From T1Sed10-7 sp047921175 (GTDB taxonomy: Bacteria; Actinomycetota; Nitriliruptoria; Nitriliruptorales; Nitriliruptoraceae): a stretch of 64,000 nt of DNA. Made by a program: the position numbers and the translations under genes. This document shows positions 62,001-64,000 of the stretch, piece after piece; the first letter of the stretch is position 1; every line of letters begins with the position of its first letter. Location: contig JBLRWQ010000003.1 of NCBI GenBank assembly GCA_047921175.1, positions 1 to 64,000 on the forward strand. The letters run 5' to 3'. The notes beneath the pieces were generated by a model. The model saw nothing but the letters and a program-made list of their open reading frames with translations. It was not told the origin of the DNA and made no database searches.

Positions 62001-64000
62001 CCTCGCGCTGATCTCGCTCGAGATCGTCGAGACGACCTCCGTGGCGGAGCCGGCGATCCCGATCGGTGCGACGGCGAGGGCGGCGGCGAGCGCAGCGGTG
62101 TCGACCTCGCTCGTGCCGGTGGCCCGGACCGCCAACTGGCCGCCGGCCAGGACCGCGATCGGTCCCTCGACCACCGCGCTGACGAGGTCGTCCACGAGGG
62201 TGGTGATCGCGATACCCGCACCGGCGAGGGAGAAGCCGACGCCGGCGGCGAGCGATGCCGCGACACCGGCCGCGCCGTCGAGGATCGAGGTGGACGTCGC
62301 CGCGACGGTGAGGTTCCCGCCCGCGACCGCCACCTGCGGTGTGGTGGCCGTGAGGCGCGCTTGCACATCGTTGGCGATCAGGGTGTCGACCACCGAGATC
62401 CCGACCGACACGGCCCCGAGGGAGCCGCTGATCGCCAGTCCGACCGCCTTCGCTGCGCCCACCTCGGTGCCGCCGACCGCGAGCACCGCGAGGTGGTGGC
62501 CGGCCAGGACGCTGCTGTCCTCGATCGCCGCGAGGACCCGGGTGCTGGCGACGCTGGTCGCCTCCGCGCCGGCGCTCGCGACCGCAGCGCCGATGCCGAT
62601 GGCGATCGCGACCGAGCCGGCGTAGGAATCGGTGGTGATCCGGTCGGTGGCGCTGGCCGTCACCCGCAGGTCACGGGTGGCCCAGACCTGCGAGCCCTCG
62701 ATCACGGCGAGCACGCGGTTGGTGCGGGGTCCCTCGGCCAGCGTGTCGGGGCCGAGCAGGTTGCGGGCGATCGAGACACCGACCGAGCCCGCCACCGCGA
62801 CGAACCCGCCGGCGATGCTGCCCGCGGCCGCGCCGGCGACCGCCGACAGGGTGCTGGCGCTCGTGGCCTCGACGATGACGTCGTGGAGCGTGGTCAGCCC
62901 GGTCCCCTGCCAGTTCGCGTTGTTCGGGTAGTCCTGAGCCAGGTCGCTGAGGTCGATGGGGTCCTCCCCCGCGGCGATGTCGCGGTCGTCGTCCTCGCCG
63001 ACGTAGCGCCAGACGGTGCCGTCGGGGCGCTCCACGAGGTCGTTGGTGTGGAGGCTCGCGACCAGCTGGACGGCGGGCCCGTACATGATCGGAACGTCGC
63101 CAGCGGTGACCTCGCTGTCGACGATCGTCGCCAGGACCTGGTTGGCGATCAGGTTGGTGGCGTCCGCCCCGGCACCGCTCAGCGCGATACCGACGAAGGA
63201 GCCGGCGGCCGACAGTGACGAGGCGACGGCGCCTGCTGCGATGCCGGCGGTCTCGTCGGCGAGCACCTGGACGCTGCCGGCGCTCGCGGTGACGTCGGCA
63301 TCGCGGATCTCGGCCGTGACGACGTTCGTGATCTGGTTGTAGGCGAGTGCGACCCCGATCGACACGCTGACCGCGGCGAGACCCGAGAACGCGGCGGCGA
63401 CGGACGCAGCGCCGGCGATCGCGTTGATCGTGGAGCTGTCCTCCGCGCTGACCGTGATGCCCCGCAGCGCGCCGATCGCGGTGCTCGCCGAGCCGACGAT
63501 GCTGGCGGTGACCTCGGCGGCGATCCGGTTGGTGGTCTCCACACCGGCGCCGGAGCCGCCGACCGCGACCGTCCCGGATCCGGCGAGCGCGACCGAGCCG
63601 GCCAGGACCACGGAGGAGATCCGTCGGTTGGCGTCGGCGACGACGTCGATGCGTCCGTGCCCGGTGACGACGGTCCGCGTGAGGGCCGCGCGCGTGATCG
63701 CCGCGTTCGGTTCCAGGGCGACCTGCTCCCACGACGTCGGGTCGCTGTAGCTCAGGGCGGCCAGGTCGAGCCTCGCGCCGTCCTCGCCGGTCAACGCGGT
63801 GGTGCCGAGGTACCGGTAGACCTCGCCGCCCCGTGCGCCGCCGACCACGAGCACCGTGTCGCCGGACTCGATCTGGTACGGCATCTCGTTCTCGCCGAGA
63901 TCGGTGCGGTAGGTCGGTGTCGCCTCGCCCGGCTCCCACCCGATGTAGTTGCGGGCGACCGCGGCGCCGACGGACGCGCCCACACCGACCACGCCACCGA
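43974..64000 (-). CDS. Giant repeat protein with RTX, Calx-beta and matrixin-type protease modules (5' end outside window)
   Basis: One frame of at least 6,672 codons, open at the right edge. Order from the N-terminal side: Ala/Val/Gly-rich beta-repeat region (63990-61250) recalling filamentous adhesins; mixed beta region with Tyr-Arg-Tyr-type modules (to 56500); more beta repeats to 54700. Then come Asp/Gly-rich and Calx-like modules (54600-52100), RTX-like calcium repeats (51640-48150), two LamG-like sandwiches (47880-46830), six Calx-beta domains (46776-44670) and a zinc protease domain with HEIGHALGYGHD. It must be secreted or cell-surface; calcium should stiffen it. The signal peptide is outside the window. 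GC content is lower than in neighbours (63% versus 73% in sampled lines). The last 80 or so codons run into a transposase remnant and look unrelated to the domain before them. Confidence 0.9.
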   Translation of the reverse strand, partial: GGVVGVGASVGAAVARNYIGWEPGEATPTYRTDLGENEMPYQIESGDTVLVVGGARGGEVYRYLGTTALTGEDGARLDLAALSYSDPTSWEQVALEPNAAITRAALTRTVVTGHGRIDVVADANRRISSVVLAGSVALAGSGTVAVGGSGAGVETTNRIAAEVTASIVGSASTAIGALRGITVSAEDSSTINAIAGAASVAAAFSGLAAVSVSIGVALAYNQITNVVTAEIRDADVTASAGSVQVLADETAGIAAGAVASSLSAAGSFVGIALSGAGADATNLIANQVLATIVDSEVTAGDVPIMYGPAVQLVASLHTNDLVERPDGTVWRYVGEDDDRDIAAGEDPIDLSDLAQDYPNNANWQGTGLTTLHDVIVEATSASTLSAVAGAAAGSIAGGFVAVAGSVGVSIARNLLGPDTLAEGPRTNRVLAVIEGSQVWATRDLRVTASATDRITTDSYAGSVAIAIGIGAAVASAGAEATSVASTRVLAAIEDSSVLAGHHLAVLAVGGTEVGAAKAVGLAISGSLGAVSVGISVVDTLIANDVQARLTATTPQVAVAGGNLTVAATSTSILDGAAGVAASLAAGVGFSLAGAGIAITTLVDDLVSAVVEGPIAVLAGGQLAVRATGTSEVDTAALAAALAVAPIGIAGSATEVVSTISSEISARITQAAVVANAVDVLATSVARITGLEVVGLSGGLIAGTLNVGIANLLTTASATIHAATVFAATGAVRVIATAVNEGRVSANGGAAGLAAFGGFSATVNLGRGRAVEEVLAQLTGGATVIADTVVVQATSTDLLRAETIAGSIGGLSVTGAVSTTTTTNTALVRLGDGVEILARTLTIGAALDQNIDGKADSYTLALAAGTGALITHTLTSRADVLIGAVDVVATVITIGAVNRLVKDGYGDAPTLHSGSASAGSLTVMVSLTEVGTDTHPFQATVTIGTGASIVTDGTNLDRGSLRIDAATDVTAFDKAAVESVAGFQVTAVNSIIDTETLADIAVTGAVLENRTGDVVLATRADSLVVASANLLIISVLAGGASGLASTDTDVTQQITVTDSAITGQDLKLYAGRGSSGVPNLFYTFADVQILAVSMYPSIAIPVVLADITEHNTITLAGSTQLRALQDIDLLAVEGLGGTERAGTDGGVLSLSMIPYGVVVPDGSSVTSTNTVTIGSGTKVIAGLNSSSIVLIRPDDDLWDGTGRPLTADDRTALAAEGVQVPADVPYELVGLEPDDIPLVVSTGMVVKVVAGANGGGVVGGYYSYRPVTDGHSLYLHEEDYSVTSRWVRLTAGTQTVDGRTVPSISQVEAAGSYYGSDVTQQLQQQLVGAFYVVKPVELAAPTLTYRNLALLLIEQREQLVAWMTDHATNADAVARYQVQLDIIDRTLDELGLVTYRITVNPGDTVHDLRPTGTTPTTANRYLFLGAAAEGIVLAEEDFSVTTRWRLEGTGGTATHTTESKTPGVRLVNQQLDALFLELPPITAAPGSVYVVADDTAAQRAALQSAIDAGRLVTRAGATLLISNLSPFPMTVADAIIRDSERIVIVDGEAAVLKPGSVYLNYRAVTPTVDDPPTSTISITQHYVSGSSDVLVPSIDQDLFIVGDVINEAGAIVIRNENGSINVYGEIRGASVDIFSARDFSLNVDDWFHTNADPRQLADYSRIRLLARSLGDNTVITGPLTSDIPTVQAFYDLLYNAPYVNPFFSGLNVGLAADHSRILALGRITITARYLNVNGLIQSGVQELRLEVGSDFQRTFTTSLTGADGKPLQYVTFGSGVPVRAYFDAERQAIVVEDIVTSGGEIVLAGQILSTGNGRIAVAYGFTDVVIINNSRYELIVNRIDTTTDRIGRITIIDTALLTKHEYTVTSTSGIRRIVSDGVLGQSDDPTSGTTIPGIDYTVRTDTTYPAGTSLSYAVQEGLYYVWVEGQAGVQTTRTKYEKKSFNLIPGWGGLNDLLVKDMTYQWQEIFFTDQRPLLMSEVVTCDPSKTTCTIYGETSATPVQGIGETYSIRYDYEVTSRTLTSETWTTGGGWLRKKTIHLLITDVAGFYDYYTHTLKADNPISLQFLPGPTAPRIEITSATTISLLGNIQSPTQGTVTITSTGGSVLGAEHVAVYGASPVVHAAGDVRLNVEGVTVGTTKGPLTVVAGGDIHVVAVATSVHTDRLLVDQVTTTGGDVRLIAPAGIHVACSGTACTSESLIAGERVALISSRGALGTAAAPLPIDSDVLGAGNLTVYANGDVHIVEVSGDLELGRPWAWERSEFASIVSLTGGVRLATRDGSILDDTGRSPLQQPADKLDLILELFPTGGGTYDGSTFRYPLSVSVVGFLYPDLELPTWTADEVSVGDVPNIWAKSVTLIAGGAGNSVGRATGLQSLELTGGFDGLSDVEQQLLSQLKLEDVIGRMHAVYRYLGTSGSVDLAAADFSGTDWAPIIPTVLGPSAPSSSVTTGAIVLVELPDVYGLYRYLGPSRIVTIANEDLADPTRWQKIDLNDRLGTYLLDHGDLVVDTTDLRRLTFELIEAIETVPAAETVTITTDAPGDVAVRVDADLEVTRVTAGGSVRLEATGNLVDLGSGPAAVTAVGDVQLLAGDAIYGFGTDGQRFRVALHPDAELTATASGDIRIVQVSGAVTVPGATFTAGDLHAARVATPANVHLHVLGGDLFLGTVQAGTTATLWASGSILNGVVDSQNTAGNLVTPTATLTAGGSIGEEGSPLDTEIGDVPADTTDDTSGWLDATAHEDIHLSNRITLWARTVTSTTGDVGLDVDGDLFIGLISAVAGGVLADVRGEIQRNNGGPELEIIAIDGLLIADDDIGTYLAPIRTALANLVASSTTGGIWLDDLGHLRIGQLAATDGLLSVTTFRGVRTATVARIHTVASGGQDGTITIAEPVVSLDVLLHAAGSILDNADGGARDIIATNAVMVAGGGIGTTANALETWIGRLEAAAGAGGIRIDDRGGLTIGGIASAELPEAFGVNGTEGLLAGSEIHVTTTGYLTIVEDVISTAAAVILHAIDSPAVTAPNVPIPDPSRDTSLWRDGPSASDGSDDDEDLIVTDGATVRAATTLRLLAGDDLLLAAGTMVEAGTSIALHADHGNAEVEQVGARIDVVGSLAAPTILITGERNDDVIYLSPETLQGHTTIYGDYDASLGELLTAAGGDDVIILDRLPDLDPGCKYLVNGECTGTMGGPASLVTGLEEAPERDVIDVDAGTGSDTYHVILTGTSDHLVNITDSGAPDGGLDRLYVTGTEDSSNVFLLRSRFVTRLQPAGDGLLDTYERVNYDRSIDVLHVHGGLEDDRFYVDDNSALTYLDGRGGDNLFQIGQLFGAPRSSDPNVDDPLAVVDDDTDPMAPFVAVGDDISTVLTTRGYLSPGISFPTTVYGGSGHDTFYVYSNQALLKLFGEAGNDTFVVRAFLLGELDEQGRLVPRSAGGSSVADTLLDGGDGDDHFEYNINAPVSIDGGPGVNTVVVIGTEGPDAFVITREGVQGGGLNVTYTRIQRLEVDGQEGDDVFYVLSTAADVITVIVGGLGNDSIHVGGDVMSRIVALQVEGVSGMIDHLVQSDDPAYDGIWVEGIQLNIVTGAVGTFMVTEGAGGTVVYEPGTTGRPTGSAYLLELAVPPTTPDTIVYVTVSAAPSSLADGLTAESIEISVDGGLSWHRALVLVFDAAAPEGHPNHWYRQQEILVRALHDTVAEGERIVVVSHSTYSTEGAFDQLDIPNVEVTVIDDDLPNVTVRQSGAETVVVEEGRTDTYTIELTAPPAHGESITVWLDATDPRVVLSAEAIGTRFVTDTSGDRWGVEFDHTNWADTVTITVGAADPGRGVQGRLFALIHHEVESTLGTYDGVRVDGILEVDIRDRDTGEVLVVHSDGGTLVSEGTPDTYTVELTTTPTAPVTVTILTDGQTSASPADPDDPRFGYDEDGHLYIVFDLDAWDMPAQIVVTVVPENVRHDGGQPQVVYPSQPQDTRYVFGPLIVEGETVREWPLTNGMRLPTETDRELPELYLPEEALDPTLQTDRLFVYDAGSVADKTGYLELLAGCTGDLEQCHAQALAAVYGLDAHDVNEAWERLRDTYGLDSFGWIHGLDMGGAVQFDYGRDVTDLRTVAGGITYHNIEIVQILLGQGDDTFTVSGTVEGSITVVHGGGGDDTLTVAGGGGSDAPLVLFGDTSQDGSAYTTTTSLRNGTGRVFANHGDDTIDARDATGGVTIYGGRGNDTIYGSAHDDHLAGGSGNDTIYGIDGANHIYGDSGFNLDLTTRLSLAGDRPLLTVVNDPVTLVTGDDVPAGWYGPNLPPTVDLLHGPGDDLLVGGLGDDIILGDYGEIVQAAGTVRLTTIGYVERVESLRTNEGGADTILGDGTPGVAGPEAGGSGSDTIVGGAGSDVISAQDGDNIVLGDNGRVTWIVSTDGIRTLVAIESLAPSHGAADTITAGIGDDIVVGGAEGDTITVAGGSNVVVGDSATLAFENGLLVGLVSIDTGIGGADIIVLTGTGTDGGDDVVVGGADADIITIAAGSNLVLGDNGRLEWTILGGVARLTLVTTTAPTDGGADLIEINGDGNNVIIGGTAGDLIFGSDGNDLVFGDHGELKAEGVGWIDLAAIPLSRPITEHPFTFTSIYTQTEHQGGPDIILGFGGDDILVGGQGDDILFGGDGDDDIIGGHTVTGGHDGDDLIDGGPGNDVIAGDNARILRTGSSVSPRIRTLADATVYDGVGSDPQSDPTGRLVRQVTIWDHAVGVSRDLWGHDVIAGGAGMDEVFGQLGNDVLHGDGRVIFLTTVAFGDETVIPADPGAWVVSLPDAATADGDDYVEGGGGDDLIFGGLGQDDLIGGSSSLFGLDTSEQRPDGSDVIYGGNAEPTRLDLDDLGPDDVNRHSRDADVILGDNGNIFRIVVGDAFATLNYDCYNADGSPNLNNACANNIRLIPRVVVSLDHSPTGDASGYWSHADDPSAPIWITAGTGTNIGAGDFLYGEAGDDVIYGMSGDDAIFGNAGNDHLIGGAGHDWISGGAGDDGILGDDGRIHTSRNGLAEPLYGITTPNLQQTLTTPGNLQSAVVHVTGELNHAVTFPHLTVDGQPLDTFRVGGNDIIYGGRGNDFIHGGEGEDAISGAEALPFYHQPDPWIPLAQVFASHDSQYGVLQWQGHRERFLYYDEYDPLRRVMVLPYFHGAVPVTILVKNADEGGIYEVAYYDFLLNFDPIVDDGRDVLFGDGGNDWLVGGTNADRMYGGWGDDLLNADDNHDSTAGTSDPWANDTTDTATEPPSNADLAYGGAGRDILIANTGADRLIDWAGEFNSYLVPFRPYGNFTISRTMMPGLMQFLYQLSRADGADHTIGTANGGAPDRHGEPYGELGLVTSRDKLFWQDQTGAPHDPQAGNHAGRRDILRYEDFTSTVDALAAWAEASGTWVVRNSRYESVAVSGQDAVSLFYVDHVLPSYYELFATVSTDKAIGGQNANAYIIFDYQSATDFKFAGIDVGTSKLQIGQRTASGWQILAQANLKMTAGRDYDLFVVVDGQTVTLTVEGVSVSYTFASPLLDPADPSLGVVDPLTDGAVGVGSNASVGRVTRYGVQIPAPEITYSATQMLNAPPGHQVISGTWSIENGRYTGTATTAAGAISLAAPLEVAPSALLVIDTTVSTTSSGGLVFDYLAPDRFKYVVLDAAAGRLVIGHRTAKGWIEDAALSVIIVPGTDYTLSIRLVDNRVTVALNGTDLLSFTYNSLVNQGPVGLLSRAGSTSFATLTHQTDDPDLQSVVPSLTVRPATVVEGDSGSRTVEVTVQLSRASTETITVAYTTADGTAHAGSDYQSIQGTLTFAPGELSRTITVLVFGDTEPEVDEVFWLNLSDPVGATLATATATVTIRNDDASTTVTVVATDPDASEVGPETGTFVVTRDGSLDAPLAVRLDWSGTAARNLHYTVSVMGGTLTTDGSTLTVDAGAAAATITIHPIPDDQANATRTVILSIVHQETYRIGDAASATVRIHDDVSAPRLSISSATVVEGNVWAQLVITLSAPASTPVTVTVRTYDGTATAGQDYRSLVTTITIQPGQTTAAVQVRIIGDSTPEPDEYFTVELSDPVGAVVDRGVGMVTITESKPTISLVATTTTANEVGPVTAAFTVTRSVNTDMPVTIALTWGGTATFGTDYTIVVVGGTLSADRATLSLSAGATTASITIIPISDTLVEGDETVILSLANSTSYDLATARSATITILDAPPPPPAPVVSMTAPVTSTTEGSPNPAQLVLTRTGDLASTLTVHLSWSGTATASADYTWTVSDGTLTADRATATFAAGSSTITITIHAVDDTEVETTESVIVQLAAGSDYDVGTPPSATVTIVDDDAPPPTSLPTLSVDDITVTEGDRGTSNAVLTISLSAPATTDITVRVTTVDGTAKVRADYKALATTITIKQGTTTATVTIQIVGDKVAEPTEYFTVVLSNLTGQAALGEAVGTVTIIDNDGKLVAASLPEQPVSDDEAHTVEQFQPLFEAAIAAWAALGADPSVLAALTFEITDLGGTGLAEAVGTTISLDATASGWGWYVDPTPGTHDGFVRRGGDLIAATGSAAAGRIDLWTVLLHEIGHALGYGHDTFAPGSDLGRIMDGMLEPGVRRSSSPRTRHVAAGWWLRRGPGPAQLAIPDDVAHPRGREGHEAGEAAQTPCPIVTHPTSQPWEAQPHHPREDVLSLLLNLVRPS
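44240..44670 (-). other. Matrixin-like metalloprotease domain of the giant protein
   Basis: Segment coding for FEITDLGGTGLAEAVGTTIS, GWYVDPTPGTHDGF, then LLHEIGHALGYGHD and GRIMDGMLEPGVRR. The HExxHxxGxxHD zinc site (about 44289-44324) followed by a Met-turn (IMDG) is the metzincin/matrixin signature. Similar modules end giant adhesins in planctomycetes and cyanobacteria. All catalytic residues are present. Confidence 0.8.
44670..46776 (-). repeat. Six tandem Calx-beta domains
   Basis: Units of about 105-120 codons alternate between two flavours. One has VVEGD/VTEGD starts with DGTAxxGxDY cores (three copies). The other has EVGPxT or TEGSPN starts with a SGTA or GGTA core and a GTLTxDxxTxT strand (three copies). 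Each ends with an acidic D-E-x-F/V-x-L segment and VTIxDDD, the calcium-binding end of Calx-beta. Alternation suggests duplication of a two-domain unit. Confidence 0.8.
48150..51640 (-). repeat. RTX-like calcium-binding repeat region
   Basis: Dozens of GGxGxDxxx-type nonapeptides, such as GGRGNDTIYGSAHDDHL, GGSGNDTIYG, GGQGDDILFGGDGDDDIIGG, GEAGDDVIYGMSGDDAIFGN and GGWGDDLLNADD, code for parallel beta-rolls that fold on binding calcium. Between blocks a longer unit recurs ending in GDNGRV, GDSATL, GDNGRL, GDHGEL or GDDGRI. Confidence 0.85.

Noticed and set aside
44292..63218. Very long plus-strand open frames opposite the giant gene (44292-49640, 52152-54908, 54975-57737, 59637-63218)
   Set aside because: They are antisense shadows created by the codon bias of the minus-strand repeats. 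Their translations are Asp/Val/Arg/Gly-rich with no domain, while the minus strand shows clear families.

Overview
This is a very GC-rich window (about 73% in sampled housekeeping stretches) from an actinobacterium-like genome. The evidence is a BldD orthologue, the hrcA-dnaJ-rsmE-phoH-ybeY-CNNM-cdd-era gene order, frequent GTG starts and strong GGAGG ribosome binding sites. Pyruvate:ferredoxin oxidoreductase and two unusual phosphofructokinases suggest a deep-branching, non-Streptomyces lineage; Nitriliruptoria-like is my guess, by inference only.

Layout. Positions 1-3500: the 3' end of glgB faces a GH13 glycosidase, with a perfect two-tier hairpin between them. Positions 3494-16832: a long minus-strand run of hrcA, dnaJ, rsmE, bldD, phoH, ybeY, a CNNM/CBS protein, nifJ, a dihydroorotate-dehydrogenase-like gene, cdd, era and a small orphan gene. 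A CIRCE-type operator lies upstream of hrcA. The nifJ pair sits inside an otherwise standard housekeeping cluster. Positions 16953-25303: two envelope-type small proteins, a deacetylase-family hydrolase, a J-domain protein, a lipoprotein protease with a coiled-coil membrane partner, and an RNase R/II exonuclease. Positions 25340-34881: an SbcCD-like pair, an aminotransferase with a divergent LysR regulator, a molybdopterin oxidoreductase, a gamma carbonic anhydrase, an ArgE-like deacylase and a macrodomain protein. Positions 34915-40284: a headless AMIN-like gene, a lipoprotein, a double-domain ATP-type phosphofructokinase, a minimal zinc protease and an AAA ATPase.

Positions 40285-41226 hold no convincing protein gene. 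They carry a cluster of DnaA-box-like 9-mers, a good promoter, and about 640 nt predicted to fold into many hairpins with GNRA or UNCG loops, ending in a strong terminator-like hairpin. This is my best candidate for an undescribed element: a large structured RNA. After a TauE/SafE permease and a PPi-type phosphofructokinase, the last 20 kb is one minus-strand reading frame of at least 6,672 codons, open at the right edge. It encodes a giant repeat protein with a beta-rich repeat region, RTX-like calcium-binding repeats, two LamG-like modules, six Calx-beta domains and a C-terminal matrixin-type zinc protease. Its 3' end runs antisense into a decayed transposase remnant.

Themes. The window combines glycogen and glycolytic flexibility (glgB, ATP- and PPi-type phosphofructokinases, PFOR) with stress and ribosome maintenance under HrcA and possibly c-di-GMP/BldD control. 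It also holds a very large surface or secreted protein. No tRNA, rRNA or CRISPR array was seen.
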